This document shows, piece after piece, positions 30,316 to 39,402 of a stretch of DNA of 64,000 nucleotides. The stretch comes from Chitinophaga niastensis (lineage in GTDB: Bacteria > Bacteroidota > Bacteroidia > Chitinophagales > Chitinophagaceae). Position 1 is the first letter of the stretch, and the number at the start of each line of letters is the position of its first letter. Made by a program: the position numbers and the translations under genes. A model generated the notes under the pieces. It was not told the origin of the DNA. It ran no database searches and saw only the letters and a program-made list of their open reading frames with translations. Location: the NCBI RefSeq assembly GCF_003014755.1, contig NZ_PYAW01000003.1, positions 620,001-684,000 of the forward strand, in the 5' to 3' direction.

Positions 30316-30873
30316 ATGAAGTATCTGATTTTTGCCTCTTTAATGATTGCAGTAATCACATGTTCCTGTAAAACGAAATGTGCCCGTGAAGATGCCAAAA
30401 AATTAATGGGGACATGGTATGAGAAAAAGATCCAATTATCCGATAACTGGACTTTAATCAATGATAGCAGCGTTGCTGCTGATAATCGTTTTGACATGCA
30501 TCACCCTGATTCAAAATTTTACGTACTGCATTATTTTATGGCAGATTGTGATAAATGTATCAATGAATTACTGAAGGCCCGTGATTTTATCAAAAATCAT
30601 AAAAGCTCTTTTCCTGGTACTAAATATGTATTCCTGGCATCCGGTCCTACACCTGTGTATATAAAAGAGGCAGTAGATAAGTCAAAATTTGAATACCCGG
30701 TATACTATGAAAAAGAGTATTATGCTTTTAAAAAATCTAACGGGTTCCCTAAGTTTGATAATCTGTATAATACGATGCTTATTGATAATCAGAATAAACT
30801 GTTATTGTTTGGTTTTCTATACGACAATAAAAAAGCGAGTGATATCTATTCAGGCATCATTAATTGTAATTAA
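30316..30873 (+). CDS. Lipoprotein with Cys pair, thioredoxin-like
   Basis: 185 residues. MKYLIFASLMIAVITCSCKT has lipobox-like Cys16/Cys18. The domain from about 66 has the strand YVLHYFMADCDKCINELLK with a CDKC (CxxC) pair where thioredoxins keep theirs, then KYVFLASGPTPVYIKE and YNTMLIDNQNKLLLFG, the usual last strands of a TlpA-like fold. The flanking residues differ from WCxxC, so the redox role is a guess. It lies between the propeller lipoprotein and the signal peptidase, 20 bp from the latter, so it is probably translated from one mRNA with them. Confidence 0.7.
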   Translation: MKYLIFASLMIAVITCSCKTKCAREDAKKLMGTWYEKKIQLSDNWTLINDSSVAADNRFDMHHPDSKFYVLHYFMADCDKCINELLKARDFIKNHKSSFPGTKYVFLASGPTPVYIKEAVDKSKFEYPVYYEKEYYAFKKSNGFPKFDNLYNTMLIDNQNKLLLFGFLYDNKKASDIYSGIINCN

Positions 30874-30893
30874 TTCTTCTGACAACCTAAAAT

Positions 30894-31577
30894 ATGAAAT
30901 ACCTCGTCTATATACTGGTGGCTGTTACCGGCCTTTTTTTTACCTGGAATCATTTTTTTGATGTATACCTGGTATCACACCATTCTATGGCGTCTACACT
31001 TATAGATGGAGACAAAGTACTGGTACACAAAAGCGGTATTTCAGCTATAAAAAGGTCCGGTATTATTTTATTCAAACAGTTAGGAGGTGTTTATATTAAA
31101 AGATGTGTAGGCCTTCCCGGCGAAAAGGTGGAGATCAAGGCAGGAAAGGTGATTATTAATAATAAAGAAATTAATACGCCTGCTACTGTTTTACTATCAG
31201 CAAAACAGGATCCGGCCTATAATCAGATCATCTTTGATTATTATAATAATAACTGGACCAGTGACGATTTCGGACCTGTTGTGGTGCCCAAAGCAGGCTG
31301 GAGTATTGATTTGAATCGTGTAAATCTTAACATTTACAAAGCAGCGATTCAACAGGAACAGCAAATTACAACAGCGGAAGCATGGGATAAGTTTATTTCC
31401 ATAAATAAAAAATATACATTTCAGCAGGACTACTTTTTTGTTTTAGGAGATAACAGGCATCATTCTGAAGATTCACGCACTTTCGGATATATAGCACAGC
31501 ATAAGATCATAGGCATAACCGAACGTATTCTATTTTCTTATGCTGATGCCAAGAGAACGCTCAGAAAAATAGAATAG
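30894..31577 (+). CDS. lepB: Signal peptidase I (S26)
   Basis: 227 residues. A single N-terminal membrane helix (YLVYILVAVTGLFFTWNHFF) precedes the catalytic Ser31 in VSHHSMASTL. The general-base Lys69 is in GVYIKRCVGLPGEKVEIKAG. Box E is FVLGDNRHHSEDSRTFGYI. All elements needed for Ser-Lys catalysis are present. The protein is shorter than the housekeeping Bacteroidota enzyme, which has a longer insert, so it is probably an accessory peptidase dedicated to this cluster. It cleaves signal peptides on the periplasmic side. It is 5 bp from the O-antigen-ligase-like gene. Confidence 0.92.
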   Translation: MKYLVYILVAVTGLFFTWNHFFDVYLVSHHSMASTLIDGDKVLVHKSGISAIKRSGIILFKQLGGVYIKRCVGLPGEKVEIKAGKVIINNKEINTPATVLLSAKQDPAYNQIIFDYYNNNWTSDDFGPVVVPKAGWSIDLNRVNLNIYKAAIQQEQQITTAEAWDKFISINKKYTFQQDYFFVLGDNRHHSEDSRTFGYIAQHKIIGITERILFSYADAKRTLRKIE

Positions 31578-31581
31578 GAAT

Positions 31582-33411
31582 ATGCTACATTTAACACGCC
31601 GGTCTTATACTTTCTACCTGGTATTAATTCCGCTGATCCTGCTTATGCTGACGCCGGTAGTATATTCTTCGAATCTTGCATTGGGTATATTTTCAGCCAA
31701 ATATTTCTGGCTGTACTTTCTGGCACTCTTATTAATACCCCTGTTAATCTATCAATCTTTCGCGCAGTCAAATTCTCTCAACCGGACAGATTACCTGTTG
31801 ATCATTTTCGTTGTCTACATTTTGATACAGTCTTATGTGCTGAACAATGGCTTTTCCATGAATAAGAAAGTTACCTGGTTGTTGGATTCCGTTCTTGTTT
31901 ATCTGTATATAAGATGTATACAGCGATTAAAAGGCGGGTATAATGTTTTATACTTCCTGTTATTAACTGTTTTTACCTGCGTAATTATTGCGGCCATTGC
32001 AGCGGTACTTCAGCAAGCTGGTATAATATCTTCCTTCAATGCATATTACCCGGTCACTGGCACCTTCTTTCATCCTGCTGTGCTTGCGGGATTTGCCGCA
32101 ACTGTTTTTCCTTTATCTTTTTATTGTTGTTTCAGTACTTTGAAATATGGTACTGATGATAATTATTTATACCTCTTAAAGTGGTTATCGGGTATTACTT
32201 CCGGCATTATTCTTCTTATTATTCTCCCAATTGCTAATTCAAGAGCCGCTTTTCTCTCATTGGCGGGAGGGACAGCATATATACTTTTAAATACGGAAAA
32301 AGTAAAAACGTGGTTAAGTCATTTTAATGGCAGGAAAAAAAGTCTATTCTTAGCGGCGATATTTATCATTTTAATCCCCTGCTCCTTTTTCATTTACAGG
32401 CTAAGGCCGGCATCAGTGGAAGGCAGATTACTTGTCTGGAAGATAAGTTTACAGATGCTGAAAGATAAGCCCCTCACTGGTCATGGAATAGAGTCGTTTA
32501 AATACAGCTATCCGAATTACCAGATAGCGTTTTTCAAATCAGGAAAGGCAACAGAAACAGAACGTTTTCTGTCTGATGAAGTGACAGGAACATTCAATGA
32601 GCCACTGCAATTGTCATGCGAATTGGGGATAACGGGAATACTGATTATTATATTACTGCTGGTATCGATATTTAAAGCAGTGCCACCAAGGGTATTTAGA
32701 GAGAATGCCCGTCCTGTTGTTTATAGGGTCTCTATCACAGGTGCAAGAGGAGCTTTATTAGCATTTATCCTATTTTCTTTGTTCTCCTATCCTTTTTCCT
32801 TGCCTGAATTGACCCTTGTTTTTTTCACATTACTGGCATTGGCCAATGGTGGTGGTATAAATGAGCCATCTGCTCCCAGAAGGAAAAGGATACTATATCC
32901 TTTGTTTGTCTGTTTGTTATCTGCCGGTATTATTTCCCAGCTGCCCAGGTTATATCATCAATTACTTGCTTACAATAAATGGTTCATTGCTGGTAGTTCG
33001 CATGATCCGGAGGAGTCGCGCAGGATATACGCTTCGGTTTTTCCGGTGCTTAAGGATAATGACCTGTATTTATCTGCCTATGCAGGGGATCTCTCCGGAT
33101 TAAAGCAATATGACTCCAGTATATTTATATTGGGCTTAAAAAAGGGTAAAACTTATAACGATTTAATGTGTCTTGCAGATAACTACAAAGCGATAAATAA
33201 CAATGAGCAGGCGATAAAATATTATCAGGAGGCATATTACTTATTACCTCATAAATTTTACCCGTTATATTTTATAATGACGATTACCCGTTATAGTAAT
33301 CCGGCAAAAGCAAAGCTGGTTGCCCGGCAAATATCAGACATGAAAATAAAGGTGCAGACCCCGGAAGTACTCGCTATAAAAAATGAGGCCCGTAGTATCC
33401 TGGATCTTTAA
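31582..33411 (+). CDS. O-antigen-ligase/polymerase-like membrane protein with C-terminal TPR
   Basis: 609 residues. About twelve membrane helices span residues 10-440. Between helices lies the large Wzy_C/WaaL-type loop with RPASVEGRLLVWKISLQMLK, DKPLTGHGIESFKYSYPNYQ and SDEVTGTFNEPLQLSCELGI, characteristic of O-antigen ligases and polymerases and of PglL-type protein glycosyltransferases. The last 100 residues form a TPR-like tail (YNDLMCLADNYKAINNNEQA, IKYYQEAYYLLPHKFYPLYF). WaaL/PglL enzymes transfer a lipid-linked glycan to lipid A or proteins in the periplasm. The acceptor here is unknown, but the signal peptidase and lipoproteins encoded beside it suggest a protein acceptor. Last gene of the cluster. 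Confidence 0.85.
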   Translation: MLHLTRRSYTFYLVLIPLILLMLTPVVYSSNLALGIFSAKYFWLYFLALLLIPLLIYQSFAQSNSLNRTDYLLIIFVVYILIQSYVLNNGFSMNKKVTWLLDSVLVYLYIRCIQRLKGGYNVLYFLLLTVFTCVIIAAIAAVLQQAGIISSFNAYYPVTGTFFHPAVLAGFAATVFPLSFYCCFSTLKYGTDDNYLYLLKWLSGITSGIILLIILPIANSRAAFLSLAGGTAYILLNTEKVKTWLSHFNGRKKSLFLAAIFIILIPCSFFIYRLRPASVEGRLLVWKISLQMLKDKPLTGHGIESFKYSYPNYQIAFFKSGKATETERFLSDEVTGTFNEPLQLSCELGITGILIIILLLVSIFKAVPPRVFRENARPVVYRVSITGARGALLAFILFSLFSYPFSLPELTLVFFTLLALANGGGINEPSAPRRKRILYPLFVCLLSAGIISQLPRLYHQLLAYNKWFIAGSSHDPEESRRIYASVFPVLKDNDLYLSAYAGDLSGLKQYDSSIFILGLKKGKTYNDLMCLADNYKAINNNEQAIKYYQEAYYLLPHKFYPLYFIMTITRYSNPAKAKLVARQISDMKIKVQTPEVLAIKNEARSILDL

Positions 33412-33447
33412 AGCCGGCCTAAAAGCGTTATTCTGCTCCGGCCGGCT
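33412..33447. terminator. Hairpin between the ligase-like gene and SusD
   Basis: AGCCGGCC and GGCCGGCT form an 8-bp perfect stem with a 20-base loop, starting right at the ligase stop. There is no good T-run, so termination strength is unsure. Confidence 0.5.
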
Positions 33448-33485
33448 CCATTAATCAGCAATCGTTACCAAACAGTGGATATTAT

Positions 33486-34892
33486 TTAATTAGCGTCCCA
33501 CCAAACATGATCAGCAAGGGTAGCCTTTTGATCCGGTTGCGGGTTGGTTAATAATTCGCTGGCCGGATAAGGCCACCTTCTTGGAATACTCTTTACAATC
33601 TCGCTCTGATAAGGCATTAGCTGCGGGTATCCTGTACGCCTCCAGTCATTGTATACTTCCGGAGAAAGAAAATCAGCTACATATTTTTCAGTAATGATTT
33701 GTTGCAAAGCATTAGCAGCAGTAAGTGCCGGACGGGAAGCAATATAGGTTTGCTGTGCAGCAGCAGGAATCCCCAGCATGGTCATATGTGCTGCAATAGC
33801 TGCCTGATAAACAGGAGCAGCGGCAGCGGCGCCCTGCTTTATAAAAGTAGCTTCCGCCTTTATAAACAATGCTTCACTATAAGTAGCGAGGTACAAATTT
33901 GCGTCTGCACCTGCGTAAAGCGTATTCACCTTTGAAATAAGATCAGGACTAATCGCCAATGGATCACCCACCTTTCTACCAACATAAATACCAGTTTTAT
34001 TTTTGGTAGCAATAACCGGCAATCTTGGATCATTGCGTGTTATGAGTGAATCTATAAAAGATTTCGCCATCACCACACCACCTGCTGCCTCACCCGTGTT
34101 CACAAACCAGGGGCTTTCTGCCTGACCGGTGCCGGGATAAGCCACCAGGGCATTATCTGTATTGGCGCCCAAACCTTGTTGTAAAGCTGCTAAGGCACTA
34201 TCTGCCTGCAGCGACGCGGTGCGTCCGGGTGCTTTGGTTAATCGCAGGTAATACCTTGCCTTCAGCGTATAAACAAATTTTTCCCATTGCTTTACATCAC
34301 CGTTATAAATATAATCATCAGCGCCCGGCACCACCTTACTTCCTAGTTGATGAAGATAATATAATGCGCTGTCCAGCATGGTTTGAATGGTAGTATAAAT
34401 TGCTTCCTGTGAATCATATTTCGGATGCATATTCTTCGGAATGTTGAAACCCTCGGTATAAGGAATATTGTTCCACAAATCCGTAGTAATAGCCAGGTTA
34501 TACGCAAACAATGTTTTACCTATACCCACATATTCATAGTGCTTAGCCGTTTGCGCCTGCGCTATCATGATCCGGAGGTTTTCAAATACACTTGCATACA
34601 AATAATAGCCCCAGGTGTTATTTGCATCTACTGATGTGATATTGTACGATTCCAGGCTGGGTACAGGTTGATTAATAGACAACTGCTGCATCCAGTAGGC
34701 CGTAATGTTGGCGCTGGCACCTCCTACTATTAAAGTAGACGTATTTATTTCCACCGGCGCCAGTATCTGTGCTTCTTTTACCGTAAGTGGGTTATTAGGA
34801 TCTGTATTTACATCAAGGAACTTTTTGCATCCTGTACTGGCAAAAATTATACAACCAAACAGGGCAAACGTTTTTATATTATTCATGTCCAT
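33486..34892 (-). CDS. SusD/RagB-type outer-membrane lipoprotein (SusD-like_2)
   Basis: 468 residues. MDMNNIKTFALFGCIIFAST-GC gives a lipobox Cys followed by KKFLDVNTDPNNPLTVKEAQ, the standard SusD mature start. The helical TPR core and the C-terminal AANALQQIITEKYVADFLSP, EVYNDWRRTGYPQLMPYQ and IPRRWPYPASELLTNPQ place it in the SusD-like_2 group. It caps the SusC channel on the cell surface and binds the nutrient. It ends this transcription unit and starts 15 bp after the SusC stop. The ligand cannot be read from sequence; members next to no CAZymes often serve peptides or other non-glycan substrates. Confidence 0.93.
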   Translation of the reverse strand: MDMNNIKTFALFGCIIFASTGCKKFLDVNTDPNNPLTVKEAQILAPVEINTSTLIVGGASANITAYWMQQLSINQPVPSLESYNITSVDANNTWGYYLYASVFENLRIMIAQAQTAKHYEYVGIGKTLFAYNLAITTDLWNNIPYTEGFNIPKNMHPKYDSQEAIYTTIQTMLDSALYYLHQLGSKVVPGADDYIYNGDVKQWEKFVYTLKARYYLRLTKAPGRTASLQADSALAALQQGLGANTDNALVAYPGTGQAESPWFVNTGEAAGGVVMAKSFIDSLITRNDPRLPVIATKNKTGIYVGRKVGDPLAISPDLISKVNTLYAGADANLYLATYSEALFIKAEATFIKQGAAAAAPVYQAAIAAHMTMLGIPAAAQQTYIASRPALTAANALQQIITEKYVADFLSPEVYNDWRRTGYPQLMPYQSEIVKSIPRRWPYPASELLTNPQPDQKATLADHVWWDAN

Positions 34893-34906
34893 TTCTTTTA
34901 GTGTTA

Positions 34907-37900
34907 TTAAAACATAACTTTTAATCCTACAATAATGCTCTTGTTGGAAGGCACCGGGAAATTTGAAAAGCCTTGCCCGTTACCACTTCCATTCAGGCTC
35001 ACTTCCGGATCGGAACCCGTGTAATTTTTATGTAGTATAAAATTGGTACCGGTCACCGTTAACACAAAAGTTTTAAATGCTGTATGTTTCAACAAGGTTG
35101 CAGCCAGGTTATATCCTAATGACACCTGGCGTAACTTCAGGTAGGAACCATCTTCCACACTATTTTCATCTACATTGGAATAATAAGATTTATAGTAGGT
35201 CTCATTCAATGTAATAGCAGTCTTATTGGGAGCATTTGTTTTTTCCACCACACCCGGCAACACGACAGAAATACCTCTGTTCTCAGTTCCTTTGGCTGTA
35301 CCATAATAATACAGGGAAGAATTATCAAGATTAATAACATCCCCTCCGTGTTTATGATCCAATACAAATGAAAAAGAGATGCCTTTATAGTTGATGTTAT
35401 TGGTGATACCACCCATCCATTTAGGTGTAGAGTTGCCTATAGGACCAAAGTCATTACTTCTGGTAGGGTAACCATTCTCTGTGAGTATTAGCTGATGTTG
35501 CTCATTGCGTATATAGTGATTGCCATAAATCACGCCATAAGGCTGATTAGCATATGCAAAAATGCCGGGATCAGTAAATCCTGCCAATTGGATATAATCA
35601 ATACCGTTGGCCAGGTTAAGTACACGATTATCTATCTTCGTGTAATTCACACCTATATTCCAGGTAAGGTTCCGGGTTTTAACAGGTGTAACGCCCAGGG
35701 TTAACTCTATGCCTTTATTACGCATAGCTCCGGCGTTTAAGGAGGCTCCCGTGAAGCCGGTAGCCGCTGAAATAGGCGATCCTGGTGTTAATAAATTGCC
35801 ACTCTTTTTATTAAAATAAGAAACTTCCAGCGATGCCCTGTTCCGGAAAAATTTGGTTTCCAAACCTATTTCAAATTCTTCCAGCGTTTCATTCTTCAAT
35901 GGAAAACCATAAGTATTGGTTAAAGCATATCCATTCTGTCCCCTGAAAGGAAAAGTAATATTTCCTACACCTGCCTGGTAAAAGGAATTGCTAAGTGCAT
36001 AAGGACCTACATTATCATTACCTACTGCAGAATAGGAAACCCTTATTTTACCGAAATTCATTATCGGGTTATCCGCCATATTCAATGCTTCGGTGAAAAT
36101 AAACCCTGCACTTACAGATCCATAGGGATAAAATTGTTTATCCTGTGATAATACAGAACTACCTTCGTAACGGCCGGTAAGCGCCAATGTCAGCATCCGT
36201 TTGTATTCCAGGTTAGCCTGGGCATATAAGGCGGCTTTTCTTTTTCTGTAATATCCATAGCTGGAAGTAACCTGGGAAGCATTACCAATATTATAAAGCT
36301 TATCAACAGATAATCCTACTCCCTGTACAAAAGAATTATCACTATAGTTACTGAGAATATTACTTCCAATAAGCAGATCCCCAAACCAATCTTTATTAAA
36401 ATCTTTTTTAGCTTCAATCATCAGGTCATTATTGAACTGCTGATATTTAATATCGCGTTTATATACCTGTCCTATAATGGGTGTTGCCCCATTACTTCCC
36501 CATCCTATAGTACCGGGCGCCTCGTGATAATCAGTAGTGGTTACATACATATCAGCACCTAATCTTTCGGTGATGGTAAGCCATGATAATGGGCTGTAGC
36601 TAAGACTTACCACTGGAATAATGCGGTTGGCTTTATCCTGCAAACCGGTATTATCCAATATCCAGTAAGGGTTATTGCGGGCATTGCGGTATACACGTTG
36701 TGATCCGTCATCATTTACATTCGGATGAGGATCCCAGGAAATAGGTGCTCCATATACTGTCCAAAGCGCGTTCGCAAAATTATTTCCCTCCAGGTAGCGG
36801 TGATTATCTGTTTGGATATAATTGAACTGTGTATTCAGTTGCAGATTCTTCAACACATTTACGCCATATTTCACGAACAGCGAATGTCTCGAATAGTCTG
36901 TTTGAGGAACAGTACCATTTGTTTTGAGGTAGGAATAAGATACGAGGTAATTAGACTTATCTGAAAACCCACTCACATTTATATTATTATCTGAGGTGTG
37001 ACCGGTTTTAAAGAATTCTTTTGCCTGATTATGTTTGGGCACCGGTGCACCATTTACTTTTAATGTATCCAGTAATGGTCCCCATGATGATGAACTTTTT
37101 CCACCATTATTACCATCCACATAGAACCCGCCGGAACCCTGTGCATACTTGTCCTGGAACTCCGGCAAAATAGGTTTAAGGAACGAATAACTGCTGCTGA
37201 AGGATACATTGGGCTTGCCCTGGTTGCCCGTTCCTGCACCATTTTTAGTAGTGATCATCACTACTCCCCTGGCTGCTGCAGATCCATATAAAGCCGTAGC
37301 CGCTGCCCCTTTTAACACCGAAATACTTTCAATAATATTCGGATCAATATCACTTGCCCTGTTTACAGTACCTCCTGAATATTCAGGTCTGTTAGGATTG
37401 CCGGCCTCACTGTTATCCATTGGAACACCATCTACTACAAACAAAGCCTGGTTATCACCTACCAGGGAAGTGGTGCCACGAACTACGATCCTTGCAGAGC
37501 TCCCGGGGATACCGCTGGAATTAGTTATTTGCACACCTGATATTTTCCCGGCCATGGAATTTACCAGGTTATCCTGTTTGGCATCTACCAGCGTAACACC
37601 TTTGACTTCCTGTACACTATAGGTAAGCATTCTTTTATCCCGCTTAATACCTAATGCCGTTACAATAACTTCATTAATCTGTTTTGAATTCTCCACCAAT
37701 GATATATGGAGAGATAATTCATGACCTACTTTTATTTCTGCTGTATTAAATCCAAGAGCCGTAACAAGAAGTATATCTCCATCTTTGGCTGCAATTGTAA
37801 ACCCGCCATTGGCAAGAGCAGCTGTACCAATATTTGTTCCTTTTAAATGAACAGAAGCACCCGGAACCGGCGCTCCATCTTTGTCTGTAACCTTTCCGGA

Positions 37901-37975
37901 AAGAGAAGGTGATTGCGCATAGGCAAAAGCTACCGCTAATAGCAGCCATATTGCTACTACAATTTGTTTTTTCAT
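34907..37975 (-). CDS. SusC/RagA-type TonB-linked outer membrane transporter
   Basis: 1022 residues from MKKQIVVAIWLLLAVAFAYA at 37975; an upstream Met at 38017 would add 14 residues before the signal peptide. A carboxypeptidase-regulatory-like domain (LSGKVTDKDGAPVPGASVHL near 26-45) is followed by the plug (INEVIVTALGIKRDKRMLTY, VAGKISGVQ-like MAGKISGVQITNSSG, and the SusC box ISVLKGAAATALYGSAAARG). The barrel ends LRQVSLGYNLAATLLKHTAF and VGLKVMF. There is no STN domain, so it is not under direct FecR signalling. It imports a ligand through the outer membrane with TonB energy, together with SusD. Confidence 0.95.
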   Translation of the reverse strand: MKKQIVVAIWLLLAVAFAYAQSPSLSGKVTDKDGAPVPGASVHLKGTNIGTAALANGGFTIAAKDGDILLVTALGFNTAEIKVGHELSLHISLVENSKQINEVIVTALGIKRDKRMLTYSVQEVKGVTLVDAKQDNLVNSMAGKISGVQITNSSGIPGSSARIVVRGTTSLVGDNQALFVVDGVPMDNSEAGNPNRPEYSGGTVNRASDIDPNIIESISVLKGAAATALYGSAAARGVVMITTKNGAGTGNQGKPNVSFSSSYSFLKPILPEFQDKYAQGSGGFYVDGNNGGKSSSSWGPLLDTLKVNGAPVPKHNQAKEFFKTGHTSDNNINVSGFSDKSNYLVSYSYLKTNGTVPQTDYSRHSLFVKYGVNVLKNLQLNTQFNYIQTDNHRYLEGNNFANALWTVYGAPISWDPHPNVNDDGSQRVYRNARNNPYWILDNTGLQDKANRIIPVVSLSYSPLSWLTITERLGADMYVTTTDYHEAPGTIGWGSNGATPIIGQVYKRDIKYQQFNNDLMIEAKKDFNKDWFGDLLIGSNILSNYSDNSFVQGVGLSVDKLYNIGNASQVTSSYGYYRKRKAALYAQANLEYKRMLTLALTGRYEGSSVLSQDKQFYPYGSVSAGFIFTEALNMADNPIMNFGKIRVSYSAVGNDNVGPYALSNSFYQAGVGNITFPFRGQNGYALTNTYGFPLKNETLEEFEIGLETKFFRNRASLEVSYFNKKSGNLLTPGSPISAATGFTGASLNAGAMRNKGIELTLGVTPVKTRNLTWNIGVNYTKIDNRVLNLANGIDYIQLAGFTDPGIFAYANQPYGVIYGNHYIRNEQHQLILTENGYPTRSNDFGPIGNSTPKWMGGITNNINYKGISFSFVLDHKHGGDVINLDNSSLYYYGTAKGTENRGISVVLPGVVEKTNAPNKTAITLNETYYKSYYSNVDENSVEDGSYLKLRQVSLGYNLAATLLKHTAFKTFVLTVTGTNFILHKNYTGSDPEVSLNGSGNGQGFSNFPVPSNKSIIVGLKVMF

Positions 37976-38487
37976 AAGTGTCATTATTGTGGTGGTAATA
38001 ATAGCGGGCAGCAACATCCATTAGCCGGCTATATGCAGGCAATGTTTAAAACAACCCGAAAAACTGGAATTAGAACAGTGATAAAAGCTTTGCGTCCTGG
38101 TTGATTCACACTTTTACATAACAACGAAGGCTGCGTTGTAGTAAAACGGAATATCTGTTAAGATGTAATTTTAATGATCAGTTAGTTACTTTTTGTTGTA
38201 AACTTATTGCAATTGCACCTGGTTGATGTATCGGCATAACAACACCAGACTGCCCTGCAGCCGATAAATATGTTACGGAAACTATTTTATCAGGAAGTAA
38301 AACTAAGTCATATTAGTGTATGTGCTTACGCTATAATTAACCACTTCTTTGCCAATTTTAACCTCACATGATCTTGAAAATATTGACAGGATGTATTACT
38401 GATGGCTAAAACCTTTACTAATAAGCATTACGCAGGGGGTTAAAATATGCTAAGTTCTCATGTGATAGCATTTGTACTATCCTTATG
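37976..38487. other. Upstream region of the SusC/SusD unit
   Basis: About 510 bp without a gene. It must contain the SusC promoter, read leftward. No operator or repeat stands out, and no sigma, anti-sigma or hybrid sensor gene is adjacent. Confidence 0.5.
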
Positions 38488-39399
38488 TTATGTCAGGGGA
38501 ATAATGGTTGGGTCCTTTAAGATGCTAAGATCCAGTTTAGCATTCCCGCCTATGCCGGCTTTATCTGTAAATTGCCAGATGGCCCAGTCAGACCAGCCGT
38601 GAGGGCAGGCTAACTTATGGCAATCAGTAACAGAATAGTTAGCTAACCAGAGTCTGTATTTGCCCAATGTATGATTTGGCGGCAGCTTCCTGTCCAGGTA
38701 TTCTTTGCGGCTATAGATCACCGGACTAGTACCTGTTACGCGTTGCACATGGGCGATAAATGTTTCAATCCACATGGTATACGCGATTTTTTCCAACGGC
38801 GTATCCCAGTTGTTTTCATTTTCCAGATCCAGCGCCAGGGGGAGTTGCGCAGCCGGTAGGTGCTGAAAGAGGTTGATAGCGTTATTAGCTTCTGCAACGG
38901 CGTCGTCTTCTATAGTGCCTGTGTTTTTCCTATCAGGACGGCAAAAGTGATAATAACCAACTTTGATTCCTAATTGGAGCGCATTATCAGCGTGTTCCTT
39001 TACTTTACTATCCTGAGATCCAACACCTTCGGATATTTTGAGATAAACAAAACTTACCCCTGCCCTATTAATGGCAGCCCAATCCGGCCGGTCATTATAG
39101 TGTGAAAGATCAGCTCCCAACATATACCCTTCAGGAAGATTAAGGGGAAGTCCACCAACCGTAATGATTTTTCTCTGAGGGGTACTTCTTGCAGCAATGA
39201 TCAGGCCGCCGCCCCAATAATAAAAGCCGTCGCGGTCTTTATACCATTTGCCAAGCGGAGAATTCAGGCCCTCTTTTACTTCTTCTCCTTCAAATTTATA
39301 TCCCTGCAGAACAGTACCAATAATGCTATGTTTTTCTGCAAAACTTTTGGGAATAGTATTGCGTTTATTTAGCTTTTTGACAGTTACTATGAGTTGCAT
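38488..39399 (-). CDS. GH25 muramidase (lysozyme) without visible signal peptide
   Basis: 303 residues. The N-terminal 80 residues look like a small beta domain (IIGTVLQGYKFEGEEVKEGL, GKWYKDRDGFYYWGGGLI), SH3-like, with no export signal. The GH25 barrel follows: EGYMLGADLSHYNDRPDWAA with catalytic Asp near 97, SFVYLKISEGVGSQDSKVKE, GIKVGYYHFCRPDRKN, LPLALDLENENNWD with the second acid near 185-190, SPVIYSRKEYL and GWSDWAIWQFTDKAG. GH25 enzymes cut MurNAc-GlcNAc bonds in peptidoglycan. It begins 3 bp after the stop of the membrane protein gene upstream, so the two are translationally coupled. Lack of a signal peptide suggests delivery by lysis, holin or a secretion device. Confidence 0.88.
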   Translation of the reverse strand: MQLIVTVKKLNKRNTIPKSFAEKHSIIGTVLQGYKFEGEEVKEGLNSPLGKWYKDRDGFYYWGGGLIIAARSTPQRKIITVGGLPLNLPEGYMLGADLSHYNDRPDWAAINRAGVSFVYLKISEGVGSQDSKVKEHADNALQLGIKVGYYHFCRPDRKNTGTIEDDAVAEANNAINLFQHLPAAQLPLALDLENENNWDTPLEKIAYTMWIETFIAHVQRVTGTSPVIYSRKEYLDRKLPPNHTLGKYRLWLANYSVTDCHKLACPHGWSDWAIWQFTDKAGIGGNAKLDLSILKDPTIIPLT

Positions 39400-39402
39400 A
39401 AT

